DNA of 64,000 nt, taken from Cutaneotrichosporon cavernicola (Eukaryota; Basidiomycota; Tremellomycetes; Trichosporonales; Trichosporonaceae). The DNA lies in NCBI RefSeq assembly GCF_030864355.1, contig NC_083393.1, positions 682,001-746,000 of the forward strand, given 5' to 3'. Each line of letters starts with the position of its first letter. Positions within the stretch are counted from its first letter, which is position 1. Under the pieces are notes generated by a model that had not been told where the DNA came from, did not search any database, and worked only from the letters and a program-made list of their open reading frames with translations. This document shows positions 20,455-31,975 of the stretch, piece by piece. A program made the position numbers and the translations under genes.

Positions 20455-20835
20455 TTTGATAAGAGTGGTGGGTAGCGAGGAGATGGAGAGTGATCGCAGT
20501 GTCAAGCCGAGGGACGGCAGCAGCGGCCAGGCAGGGGGACAAGGGGGTTGCAGGGCAGAGGGGCAGAGAAGGTTGAGCTGGGGTGGGGCGGGAGCAGAGT
20601 GGCCTTGAGTCTGCCAGGCCAACCGGACGGAGAGGAGCGAGACGCTCCGAACCTTCGGAGAAATGGCACTCGGACGAGTGTGGCACTTGCCAACTTGACC
20701 ACGTGGAAACCATGATCGGCAATGGCAGCGAGTTGTGAGATTCAACAATCCAGACACACCCAGCAACTACCTCTACTCGACCTCGCAAGCGCATCTAACC
20801 TAACCTTTCCATCCCACACGCACTGATCCCTCGAC
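20455..20835. promoter_or_regulatory. Divergent promoter, ATP4 / LEO1
   Basis: These 381 bases hold both promoters. The LEO1 side ends in CTAACCTAACCTTTCCATCCCAC, a C/T-rich leader. No clear TATA box was found. Confidence 0.4.
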
Positions 20836-22214
20836 ATGTCGTCGGACGCAGAGAACGATCTCTTCGGCGACGAAGCTGCGGCCAGCCCCTCAACCAGCCA
20901 GCCAGACGCGGCGACTTCCCCAGGTGCTGATGATGGCGACAACGTCGACAACACCAACGAGGCTGACCCCCACGACCTCGTGAGCTACGCTACCGGCTTC
21001 CCAGCTAACCGCAGTTTGGTGATGAAGACGAGAACGAGCCGCCCCGCGAGCGTTCCTCATCGCGCCCGCCCGCGTCGTCTCCTCGCGAACATCCGCTCGA
21101 GTACGGTGAAGCGAGCGACGATGAGAACGAGGAAGTCTCAGAAGCATGGGCATCCGTCCCGGTGCCAACGTGGACGCGCATGCACCCCACAGACGGAAAG
21201 GTGTGGCAGCTCAAGCTGCCTCAACACATCAACCTCGAGGCCGACCCGTATGAGGCCAACTTCTACACTGCCCAGTTGACGGGGGATGACGACAACCTGC
21301 GCGGTTCGGAAGCGCAGGCGCGCATGCTCGAGGTGCGGAACACGATGCGATGGCGCTGGATCACGGGATCGGACAACAAGCCGGCCAGGCAGGCGAATGC
21401 GCGTATTCTGCGCTGGAGCGACGGAAGCATGTCCCTCCAGCTCGGGGAGGACATGTACGACGTCCAGACGACTTGGGGGACGACGGTGGCCCGGGAAAGC
21501 GACAACTACGAGCGTAACGAGGCCAACTCGAAGGGGAGCCAGGAGACGAGTTTCGTGTGCTACGCCGCCGCCGAAGAGCAGGTCCTGGTGACCGAGACGG
21601 CGACGGAGGGACAGTTGAATCTCGTCCCGACGAGTATGGACAGCAAGACGCATCGCGAGCATGTTAGGCTCGTTGGACAGCAGCACACCAAGCACTCGCG
21701 CATGCGCTTACTCGAGGACGAAGCTGCTCCCGAGCGCTTGGCTGAGCTCCTCGCCCGCGCTGGACCACAGAAAGCCGCACCCGTCAAGAAGACGCGTCGG
21801 GCACCTGGGACCGGCGAACCCCGCAATACGTTTGGGCGGAGGAGCGCGTTTGGGCGCGCGACGAAGCGCGCCGACTCGGAGGAGAGCGAGGACGACGCGG
21901 GACCGCGCGAACGTCGCGGCGGTGGCGGGTATGATGAGGACGACGGGTTCGTCGTTGCCGACAGCGACGAGGAGGATGCCGAATACGGGAAGCGTAAGAA
22001 GAATAAGCGCCGGAACGATGATGAGGAGATGGACGCGACTGAGCTCGCCGAGGAGCGGATCGCTGCGCGCGAGAAGCGCGAGCGCAAGCGTGCCAAGACC
22101 AAGAAGAGCCGCGCTTACTCGGACGACGAAGATGATGAGGAGGACGCGGCGGGCGAGCCGGACGAAGAGGAGGACGATGAGATGGAGATGGACGTCGAGA
22201 GCGAGGATGAGTAA
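20836..22214 (+). CDS. LEO1: Paf1 complex subunit Leo1
   Basis: Two exons, 20836-20979 and 21015-22214 (447 aa), with a 35-nt intron. The N-terminal 95 residues are acidic and disordered with FGDEAAA and FGDEDENEPP motifs typical of Leo1. The conserved Leo1 core spans about residues 100-300: WQLKLPQHINLEADPYEANF, then MRWRWITGSDNKPARQANAR, ILRWSDGSMSLQLGEDMYDV, HTKHSRMRLL. The C-terminus is an alternating acidic/basic Ser-Asp-Glu tail. Leo1 is part of the Paf1 complex, which travels with RNA polymerase II and promotes elongation and histone modification in the nucleus. Divergent from ATP4; its stop lies 132 bases from that of the convergent sphingosine-1-phosphate lyase gene. Confidence 0.94.
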
Positions 22215-22345
22215 GAGGAGTAGCAGTAGCAGCACTGTATGCATATATGTACAAGTATCTGTCTGCATACGTCGTCATCGGCTCGTGATTAACTTGGATA
22301 CACATCTGAAATGGGGCATATCTAACATTTGTCTCGTGGGGCGGT

Positions 22346-24169
22346 CTAAACTTCATAAAGCGTGTCGAGGAACATTTCGGCGACCTTGCCAACGACGTGT
22401 GGCCCGACGGCGGTCTGGCCAACACCGTACAGCGCGACGAGGTTGCCACCAGACTCGGGCTCCTTCTTCTCGGCCGCGATGCACTCGCCGAGGTCGTCGA
22501 GGAGCTGGTCGACGCTGGCAGCACTGAGCTTGGTGAACGCCATGTGGAGGCCAGCGGGGCTGTTAAGAGGATTGAGGTGCCATCCCTTCTTGCTCATGCG
22601 GTCGCCAACGGCGTAGATGTTGAGCGAATCGGAGCCGAACGCAACGACCGACAGGAGGGGGTCGCCAATGACGAACAGGTCGTCCTGGAACCGGTTCTGG
22701 AGCTGGAGCTTGAAGTGGCGCGCCGCCCCGATAATGTCCTTGGCCGACAGCGTGTACCCGTCGACACCATACGTATTCAACACGGCCCACGCGCCTGCAA
22801 TGATCGAGCCAGGGCGCGAGCCTGCCATCGAAGGAGAGGCGTACACGCCTCCCGCCCAGTCCGTCATGACGTAGTACTGGTACCGGCGCATCTCGGGCGA
22901 GTTGTACATGATAATACTTGAGCCTGGCGTCAGAGGAAATCAACTGGGAAGCACTAACCCTTCGGGCAGAAGCCGTACTTGTGCGTGTCGCATGAGATTG
23001 CAGTGACGCCCGGCACGGAAAAGTCGAACTTGGGCAGGCCGTCGCTGTAGCCCGCGCGCTGGGCGAAGGAGATGATGAACGAGCCGAGGCAGCAGTCGAC
23101 GTGCAGGCCCGTCTTGTACTTGCGTGCCAGAGCGGCGAGGTCCTCGATGGGGTCGACGATACCGTCGGGGAAGTTGGGAGCCGATCCCACGAGCATAATG
23201 GTGTTGGGGTTGATGAAGCGCGTCATCTTCTTGACGTCGGCCTTGCGTGTGCGCGGGTTGACGGGCACAACATGAAGCTTGATACCGAAGTACTGCGACG
23301 CCTTCCAGAACGCAGCGTGGGCCGTGGAGGGGATGACCCTGGGGTTAGCTAACATCACTGCCTCGTAGCTCACATCTCGGGCGCAGAGACTCCCTTGACG
23401 GCACGCGCCCAGTCGCGGTGAGCCTTACACGACATGAGAATGGACTCAGTACCGCCCGACGTCGCTGATGTCAGTTGCAGGAGGCGCGGTAAACTCACTG
23501 GTACCAGCGCCGTTCTCGCCGTGGAACAGCTTTAGCACCATCGACACGAGCTCGGCCTCCATGCGGCGCACGCCAGGGAAGACGTCGGGGTGGAGGGGGT
23601 TCGACACGATAAAGTTGGACATGGCCTCGTTAATGACGACGTTCAGGTCATCGCCACCCTGTCCGTCAGTGTGTTCCTGGGGTGGCTTACATGGTACACG
23701 GCGCCCGAGACGCGACCAGCCTCAAGGTCGCCTCTGTCGAGTTTGGCCATGTTGGTCCACTCGTTACGGAGCCATTCGATGTTGCGTCCACTCTCAGGGA
23801 GCTCGTTGACGTCCTCAAGCTCGACACCGGGGGGAAGCGTCTTGGGTGCGATTTTGGATGAGAGCTCTGCGCGCGTTTTGGCGAGTTCCTTGGCGATCTG
23901 GGCGCGTGCACTCGGCATGCGTAGCATGATACGGACAAAGACCTGGTATCAGAGTCAAAGTTACGGGGACGTACATTCTTCAGAGCACCGTAGATCTGCC
24001 TACTTGTGCCGGTGATGCCATACGCGTAGACGTGGCGGTAGAGGCCGAGGAGGGCCTTGAGGAAGATGACGAGGCGGAAGAGGGAGCCAAGCTGGGCTGC
24101 GCGCTGGAGGACAAGCTGGGTGCGGGGCCCGGGTTTGGCGCGAGCCGCGAGTTGAGACCACTGGGGCAT
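22346..24169 (-). CDS. DPL1: Sphingosine-1-phosphate lyase
   Basis: Six exons on the minus strand: 23975-24169, 23691-23942, 23499-23658, 23374-23464, 22959-23338, 22346-22923 (551 aa). An N-terminal hydrophobic segment ([21 protein letters not shown]) anchors the enzyme in the ER membrane. The group II PLP-decarboxylase core follows: [48 protein letters not shown], and the PLP-binding lysine in [13 protein letters not shown] (about residue 355). The C-terminal domain includes [19 protein letters not shown]. It cleaves phosphorylated long-chain bases to a fatty aldehyde and phosphoethanolamine, the exit step of sphingolipid breakdown. Length is close to yeast Dpl1 (589) and human SGPL1 (568). 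All junctions are in phase with canonical donors and acceptors. Confidence 0.96.
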
Positions 24170-24533
24170 GGTAAGGATCGTGATGAGTGGAGAGTGGAAA
24201 GAGGAGAAAGGATCAAGGACTGTGGGATGATCACTGTTGGCTGTGATGGGTTAAGTATATGAGAATGTTAGGTGACGAGAAAGAAGAGGCAGTGGCGGTT
24301 GTTGGAAGTTGACGCCCATGCGGCCTTGATCCCGGGTCATTGAGAGCCGGATAACAGGCTCAAAAGCTCCGGTTGGTGACGTTGACGCTTTGGAATCACC
24401 CTTGAACATCAGCCTCACACCTCCTAACAACCATTTCCAGGCGCCCCTCTTTCCAACCCTTCCTTCTACGCACATCTCCGTCGTACATTACACTCTTCTC
24501 TTGCTTTACCAACCACTAGAACGCCCAACAGTC
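24170..24533. promoter_or_regulatory. Divergent promoter, DPL1 / Fpg-type glycosylase gene
   Basis: These 364 bases separate the two ATGs. The plus-strand side is C/T-rich from about 24420 to 24520. On the minus-strand side a short A/T-rich patch (near 24255-24275) might contain a TATA-like element, but nothing clear-cut is visible. Confidence 0.4.
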
Positions 24534-26216
24534 ATGCCAGAGCTTCCAGGTGAATACCGCCCCGGAGGAGACCGAAGCGACAAACGACTTCGCCTCATGT
24601 GATTTCTTGTGTGGGTCGCCCAGCGCCATCTCAGGGGCGGTCGGGCCCCGCGCTGGGAACTATGGTCAGAGGAATGTTGTCCGCGCTCTCGGCCAACCGC
24701 CGGCGGGTGTTAACCGAGCAGAGGTCGAGGAGGCGCGCAAGATGATCGCCGACGCCGTCACGGGATATACCATTACTGAGGTCGACACTGTGGAGGACAA
24801 CCTCGTGTACGATGGTGTGACACCTCACCAGTTTGTGAGCTATGGCGCTTCGGATCGTAGCTGACGACAGTCCAAGGAGCTCGTTGGGCGGATGGTGACA
24901 GGATGTGAACGGAAAGGCAAACTGTGCCCCTTGTTCGCGCAGCGCTGACCCAGATTCTGGATGACCCTTGATGGCAAAGGAAGGTTTCCCGTCATGCACT
25001 TTGGAATGACTGGCATGATCCAAGTGAGCCCAGATGTACCTTCAAACTGACAAACAGTTCCGCGGCCATCGTCCGATGTCGTACCGACGGAAGTACGACC
25101 TAGGCGACACCTGGCCACCCAAGGTAATACAGATATACTTCGAGCTAACCGCAGTTTCACAGATGGTGCGCTGCCACACTTCGGACCTGACACCAGTGTC
25201 ATGAAATTCAAGTCGCCAAAAGGTGACGACGTGCAGGAGCTCACCTTTATCGATCCGCGTAGACTTGGACGCCTACGGCTCGTGCCTGACCCAGTACCCT
25301 CGCATCCGCCTGTGAGCGAGCTCGGTTACGACCCGGTGCAGAACCAACCGACTCTGGAAGAGTTCAAGAAACTCTTAAAGCCCAAGCATGGTGTAGTCAA
25401 AAGCGTACTCATGGACCAATCCTTCTGCGCGGGCGTGGGGAACTGGATCGTGGACGAGTGAGCATGACCGCTCCTTCCTAACTGACAACAGGGTGCTCTA
25501 CCAAGCACGCGTCCATCCCCAGTGCCGTGTCCCTGAGCTCAACGACGTACAGGTGGCCGACATCCACCGCCTGCTCCGCGAGATATGCGTGAAGGCGCTC
25601 GATGTAGACGGGGACTGGAAGCGCTTCCCAACGAACTGGCTGTTCTTCTACCGATGGGACAGGGGAAAGAAGAAGACCTACAAGAAAAAAGAGACGCATG
25701 ACCATAGTCATAGTCCGAGCCCGGAAGGGCACGACCATACCGCAGACGACGGTCCCAAAATCCCAGAGCACCTTATCCTGGTGAGCTTCACGTGTATTGG
25801 TGGAGTTGACGCCAGCCGAACGGCAAGCCCGCCACAGTTGCTTGGGTTACGGTCGGTGGACGCTCGTCCGCATACGTGCCAGCGGTCCAGAAGATGCCCA
25901 GTCACGGCAGCAAGAAGCGCAAGGATGAGGATGTGAGCAGACTGGGCTGATGCTGAACTAACCACAGGACGGATGCGACTTCACGGACGCGAGCTACGAG
26001 GAGAAGCCGAATCACAAGAAAGCCAAGGCCGCCCAAGGAAAACAGGCTAAGGCGCTCACTTCGGTGAGCTCCATGTACTCCGAGCGGGAGTTAACATGAC
26101 AGGCGTCGGAAGGCAAGGAAGACGTAAAGCCTACCAAGAACACGAACGAGGAGGACGCAAAGCCGCATTACAACTTGCGAGCAGAGCGTGCAGCCCGTCG
26201 GGCGAGCCGGAAATAG
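24534..26216 (+). CDS. Fpg/Nei-type DNA glycosylase, with one-base frame conflict
   Basis: Ten exons: 24534-24549 (16 nt), 24722-24834, 24871-24923, 24954-25023, 25058-25123, 25155-25457, 25492-25780, 25816-25932, 25968-26063, 26103-26216. Exon 1 plus 2 give MPELPEVEEARKM, the Fpg signature with the catalytic Pro at position 2 after Met and Glu at 3. GMTGMIQF, FIDPRRLGR, SVLMDQSFCAGVGNWIVDEVLYQARVHP (with the helix-two-turn-helix) and GGRSSAYVP follow. The basic C-terminus is Lys-rich. Fpg proteins remove oxidised purines by base excision repair. Oddity: joining exon 5 (...WPPK) to the canonical acceptor at 25154 puts exon 6 one base out of frame. The frame resumes correctly only from 25156, so either a one-base insertion, a sequencing error or an unusual acceptor is present. 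Intron 3 is only 30 nt. Confidence 0.9.
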
Positions 26217-26866
26217 CTGCAATTTATGGCACGCTGTCTTCATCACGGAAGCTTTCCCGCCCTCCTGCTGACATTGTGCCGTGTAGCGTGCATCGCGTGT
26301 ACCCGTTGAAATTATCTTACTAGTGATATACTGTTGGGCGGATCGCATTACCCAAGATCTTAGCTCCAAAGGCATGAAACGAACCATGGACAGGTCGCAG
26401 CATCGCAGCCATCACCGGAAACAATGGAAACTCCCATCAACCTCAAAAATGATGGCTCGATTCGAGAATGGGCCATTGTAACCAGAGGGTACAATCTGAT
26501 CCCAGTGTGGCAAGTGAGAGGTCAACGCGGCCCGAGGTACTAACGCTGCTCGCGTCGCGAAATGGGGGTTACCAGTACAGTCGCGTCAGCCAACGGGGCA
26601 AGCCCGGGACCATAGCAAGGTGGCTACAGCTGAGCCTCTCGTCAACACCCCAGAACCTCCCCCTTCCAGTCTTCAGACGTGGCCCACACACCGTCCATAT
26701 TTATCTTCCAAACACCCTACTCGCCTCTCTTCGATCCCCACATCCTCTCACCTAAACTCTTTATTTCACACATCCTCCGCACACTCTCTCCCAGCTTCAC
26801 ACTCTTTATCTTTCTCACAATCCTCTTCTCATTTCTTCACCTCTCTTCCCTCTCACACTTGACAAT
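26217..26866. other. Intergenic with long pyrimidine-rich leader
   Basis: After the glycosylase gene, the stretch from about 26690 to 26865 is strongly C/T-rich on the plus strand, with ATATTTATC (near 26697) as a possible TATA-like element for the gene at 26867. No RNA gene was found. Confidence 0.45.
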
Positions 26867-28650
26867 ATGCCTCTCTCCTCAGGCTATGGCAGCGTCCCAC
26901 ATGGCAGGACCCGAATCCCACCGCACCACCAAGCGGGCTCCAGTCGTCGTGTCTCGACCGCCTCGGCGATGTCGATCGACGACATTAGCCCGTGGTGGGA
27001 GGACGAGGGAAGGCGCGGCGCGAAGGCGCTCGCCATGCTGCGCAGCTGGGCAGAGGATCCACAGAAGATGGGGGACGAACCTGTCGTGCTCGCCCTTGCC
27101 GACCCGTCGTTTGAGCCAAGAACCCGCGCCGCCGAGGGTTACAACACTCTGCGCCAGATGCTGGTACGCTTCGACGCGCACCTTGATTTCGATCACCGTT
27201 CCGACTGGGAGGCCGCAAAGACATTCTTTGGAGTGTATGGAACTTGAGTTGTAACACTTGCATTTCTGATGGCAGTGTCCCAACCGTACCAGTTTTATTC
27301 TGGTCTCACAAGACGTCGTTCCTGACTTGTGCCGAAAACCTCGCAATGCTCGGCGCGTACACACGGTCTCAGATCGTGTACGAAACCCACGCTCTGCGTG
27401 GGATAATGCACGCGAACGGGATGTTCGTGGGGCATCTCAGCACCCGTGTTGGTACGACATGGTTCAACACGGACGGAAGCATGAGCATCAACGAGCTGCC
27501 CAAGTACCCCAAGTACCCCAGTAATCTCGCCTTTCTGGGACCCCAGAATGAGGAAGTCTTGTACCCCGTGAGCTACTTACGCCTTACCACGCTGACAGAT
27601 CAGCCCGCGGCGGTGGCTCTGAAGCCGCAGCCACGCCGCTCGGCCGGCGCTCCTAACTCATCCCGGTCCACAATCATAGGGAGTTCGATGTGGCTTGTGC
27701 CGGCCTCCTCGTCCCCAGTAGCGGCCGCCACGCGACAGCTTCCTCCCCCCCTTCGTGTCGAACAGTCTGCTCCACGGTCTTTGTCGCTGTGGATCCCTCC
27801 CTCGCAGTTCGGACTCGCCCCACCAACGTCCTCCACTGCCGGTCCATCCTCGCCAACCGTCTTCCCGAGCTCGCCAAACCCACAGCCTCCGCCTCAGACT
27901 TCTCCTCATACTGTCGCGGTGCCCTTTCCTGCTCTGCCGTTGGTGGACAAGCCTCTACCATCGATGCCGTCATCAGAGTTTGAGTTTCCAGCCCTAAGCC
28001 AGGCGCTACCTCAGTCCCCCGTCTCGTCGCGTCACCACCATCGTCACAGCACCCCGAATGAAACCACGGCTGAGGTTGCCAACATCATGTCGGCATACGA
28101 CCGCAATACTCACTGCCGCGGGCGTCGCCTCTCCATCACACTTGGGGATCCCGTTTTGCCTCGTCTTGATCCTTACGCCCGTCCAGGATCACCACTTCGT
28201 TCGACGGGCCTATCCATGAATCGTGGACCAGTATCCCCTACGCGCGCCATGTCGTCCCATCGCCGAATGCGCAGCGTATCCCGCACAGCGACCCCCCGTG
28301 ACGACGTCATCGACTACACCGACATCCCGTCCTTCTCACTCTTCGCTCAGGCAGGCCTTGGACAGCAATACGCAAGGGCTGGTCCGAGCAGCTCTTCAGT
28401 CACAACGCCAGCCGCGTCGTCAAGCAGCCCGGTCAACTCATCACGCCCCGTTCCAGAGTCACATGGGCCCGTCTCGTCCTTTGCACCGGCCTTTCCCCAG
28501 GTGGATCCCCAGCGCACTCCTCGAGCACGCGCGGCGCGTGCACCACCGCGGCCTGTCCCAGAGCCAATCTATCCCGAGTTGCCGATGCAGCCTCTCCGGC
28601 CAGCGCGCCAGGTCAGGCGCCCGCGTTCCAGCTCGAACCTCCGCCAGTAA
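26867..28650 (+). CDS. Hypothetical Ser/Pro-rich protein, about 570-580 aa
   Basis: Two exons are clear: 26867-27234 and 27276-28650. The donor GTATGG is chosen because it alone keeps the frame (FFGVVPTVPVLFWSHK). A further in-frame 36-nt stretch, 27568-27603 (GTGAGC...CAGATCAG), looks like another intron; without it the product is 580 aa, with it 568. The N-terminal 240 residues look folded (PWWEDEGRRGAKALAMLRSW, GYNTLRQMLVRFDAHLDF, MLGAYTRSQIVYETHALRG). The remaining part is long, disordered, Ser/Pro-rich and very basic at the end. No family recognised; no signal peptide or membrane segment seen. Confidence 0.65.
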
Positions 28651-29737
28651 CCCCTTGCGACGCTTGTGCATGCTTGTGAATATTTTCTCAAACTACATGC
28701 CAGCCACTGTGCTTATGCTTACAGCCGGACATCTCTTTACACATCATGCATTCTGTATTTTCGACCAGGTCGTTTCGGAGGTGTTTGTCAAGCCACATCG
28801 GCAGTGTTTAGAGAGCGAGACAATCTTGTTTATTGCTGCACTTACATGGCGAACATCTGGCACGTCTACCCCTCAAACAACGCATGGGAAGAGATTTCAA
28901 CAATGACACTGGTCAAAGTGGTGGTCCAGTGCGGTTACCTGGAACGGTGGCTATTCCAAAAAGCTGCGTTTCCCCACGTGGCGCCCATCAGAACTATTGA
29001 CTGTACAGGCAACCACAGGCACCCGCACCCTCCCCAAAGCCTCAGAATGGACGTGGAAGGAGATCATTTTTGCGGCTGTACGGAGGGGAAGTCAGCTTCT
29101 CGGAAATTGAGCCGTGTCCCACCGTACCTTCACATCCACCTCGTACTCCCACATGCCCTTCCACGTTGATTCTGACTCTCCCATGTGAATTTGCGAGTCC
29201 TAGGTAGCCCATATCGTGGTGCGCAAAGGCGTCAGTTTGTTTTTTTTTGGAGTGTGGCAGGCGGCGTACGGATTATGGAGGTTTCCATAATTATGGGTGG
29301 CGAAAGAATAATTGGTCCTATGCATGTTTCGATACTCCCTCGTGATTCTGAAGACTCGGGAACACTGTCCTGGCTTTTTGGGCGGTTTGTATTCTCCCCG
29401 CCGGGCGAGATTGGACAGGGTGATAATGGGGGATGATAATGGGGATGGTGATTTGGGCATGAAACCCACACACCGTCCAGGAACCAGTGTCTGTATCAAA
29501 TTGGATGACAGGAGGGTCTGAGTTTACTCTCATCGACTTTTCGTCAAGGACAAGGCGAGCTCTGGAGTGTGAGTTTCACCTCCTACCACTCTCCTCCCCG
29601 GCAACATCCCGGCCCAGTATATCTCGGGCGGGTATAGACACTGTAAGGTAAGGCCACCAGCGTTGCAGGACATGACGTCGCTTCATGTCATAAACAAGAC
29701 GGTCATAGCACTACATATTACTACTATACGCCATCAC
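28651..29737. other. Convergent intergenic stretch, nothing recognised
   Basis: Over 1 kb between convergent genes. Base composition is more A/T-rich than the genes. Reading frames are short and poor; no tRNA, rRNA or repeat family was seen. Confidence 0.45.
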
Positions 29738-31283
29738 TTATCCGACACTCTTACTCAGCTTGTGGAACCCTGATGGCCGGGCCAAAGTGCCACTCGGCCT
29801 CCTAACAGCCTGTCGCCAAGCCCTCACGTCGAGAATTGGGCTCCGTCCTTTTGGAATAGCCACGGGCGAAGTGGGCGAGACCACACCCATCCGCTTATCC
29901 TTCGGCGACGTGGGCGGCGAGCTGCCCCCTGTACTAGGTGGGAAGGGGATGGGGATACGGCGTGCCGCCGGTCGCGGCGGAGCCTGTAGTGGGATCTGGC
30001 TCTGGCTATTTGGCGGCGACGGTGTTTTCGGGGCGGCGCGCGGATTCTCAAATGCCTTCTCGGGAAGTGGGGCGCGGCGGGGGTTCTCGTACCGTTCATT
30101 CGAGGCTGAGTCTGGGGTAACGGGAAGTGAACCTGAACTGCTTGAAAGAGGCGAAGGGGGGTCGAGACACCATAGCCAGTTCTCGAGGACTGTGCGGCGG
30201 GCTTCCGCTTCACTGGCAATAACCCGAACGAGGGAGAGGGCGGCCATGAGGCCCTCTGGATCGGCGGCGTTGACCGTCGTTATCTCGGAAACCATTAGAT
30301 CGCCCTCCAATACGCCCGCGTAGAGGGTCCATATGTTTCCGATGGCCACTAGAGCGTAACACCGGCTCAGGACCGGTGGAATTGGGGTGCGCTGCGGATT
30401 CCGCCTCACCGCAGCATAGAGGCGGGTCGTGAGCCGCGAAGCCACCCTCAGAGAAGCGAGGGCACCCGCCTCTCCTTCAGCCAAGGAGGCGGTGGGAGGC
30501 AGGACGTGCGTCAGTAGCCAGGGAAAGTAGGCACCCTCCCATACGGTTGGAAGGACGCCACGGGCTGATGTGTACGCTCTAATCGCTGTGCGCGCAGCGA
30601 TCATGTCCCCGTTATCGGCGGGGACTGGGACCGGGGTCGGCCACTGGTGTGGACTGAGGAACTCGACCCTAATGCCCAGACCCAGGCTTGGTGTGGGCGG
30701 GGCAATTTCTAGACCGAACGCATGGAGGTGGGCCGGGTGCGTGTCGTAGCTGGTGTCAGCACGGTCTAGCATACTTGGCAGAGAAGCGAGAGCTCAATAC
30801 TCACATAGTGGTGGTGGCCGTCGGCGGCGAGAGGACCGAGAACATCTGCGCCATGTGCCACGCCAGGCTCCAACTACCACTCGCTGCGTCAAAGGAGCGG
30901 AGAACAGCACTTGCCCTCAGCACTAGCGCTAGGTCACGCCCGTTCGCGGCGCGGGGGTACTGATACGCAGCGCATTCGGAGAGGTATGCCAGGTCGGTTA
31001 GGTGGGCTCGTAGGGCCGGACGGAGGCGGTAGAGCTCGGGCGAGCCACAGAGCCGGGTTAGGGGGATGCGGCGGACGCCCGATTCCTTGAGCGCCTCGAG
31101 GCGGGCCGCGAGGTCGGCGGGCGTCGACAAATCCTTCGGAGAGGCTGAGTTTGAGCGGAAGTGGCCTGAGACGGCGGTTGCAGACGTCGCCGCCGCCGTT
31201 GCGCTGTGCGACCGGTTGTGTCTCGGTACGCTGGCGGCCGTGTGGAAGCTCGCTCCAGTGTCGCTCGACTTTCTGGGAAGCAT
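29738..31283 (-). CDS. Hypothetical protein, 496 aa
   Basis: Two exons on the minus strand, 30805-31283 and 29738-30749, joined in phase across a 55-nt intron (GTGAGT donor, GCTGACACCAG end). Residues 1-50 are Ser/Thr/Ala-rich. Residues about 55-360 look like an all-helical fold (ADLAARLEALKESGVRRI, LRAHLTDLAYLSECAAY, LALVLRASAVLRSFDA, MIAARTAIRAYTSARG). From about residue 370 it is Pro/Ser-rich with many SPP/TPS motifs and a basic end. No catalytic motif, signal peptide or membrane segment is visible. I do not recognise it. The Pro-rich tail with SH3-type motifs (PPRPAARRIPIPFPP) may be a docking region; that is inference. Confidence 0.65.
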
Positions 31284-31975
31284 TGTGTGTGATGTCTGGT
31301 GTCAACGACGAGTTGAGAGGTGGGGTGCCAACGACTCGTGTCAACGACTCGTCTCCAAGCACAGTAGATGTCACGCTAATGCTTGCATGTGCCCACCTCC
31401 ACCTCCAGCCGAACCAGTCCTCTCGGGGTTGACAAGCGGGAGCGCAAACTTACCTGTGCTGTGCCTGGACCCGCGAAAGCTAATGTCGGCGCTCCTGTCC
31501 TGAGCGATCTGCAGTGCCGCAGTGATGGGATCAAGTCTGTCAGTTGTGGCGATGAGTTGAGAGAGGATGATGAGGGTAAGTCGGTGAGTTGGCTGGCATC
31601 GTTTCATTGATATGGTCCGGTGCACTCGAACGATGGCCCGAATCGGTCGCACAAGTGGTCACAGTCAAGCAACGGCAAATGCGGCTTTCACGTGAGTGTT
31701 GGCGGATGGGGATGACGACACACCCGCGGAAAGGTGGTGCCTGAAGTTTGCGCAATATTACACCAACCTCCGAATCTTCGTTATCAGCATTCCGCTTGCC
31801 GCGGCATGCATACGCAGAACACTCAGGCTCAGGAAGCGGGATGCATAGTGGCGGGACCGTCCCTTAGAGCCAGAGTACGACCTCCTCAGAGGCTCAGAGT
31901 CCGATCTCCACTCCTGCGATCGCTCCTTGTTCGGCACTGATACACACTCATCGCCGACATTCGCCTGAGGCTGGT
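31284..31975. other. Intergenic, short direct repeats
   Basis: This lies upstream of the 496-aa gene and downstream of CWF19. It holds imperfect repeats of CAACGACTCGT/CAACGACGAGT near 31303-31350. Some weak, gene-like frames occur but none has supportable boundaries. Confidence 0.4.

Noticed and set aside
24550..24864. Separate 104-aa frame at the start of the glycosylase gene
   Set aside because: It is intron 1 read through; the true N-terminus MPELPE is restored by joining 24534-24549 to 24722.
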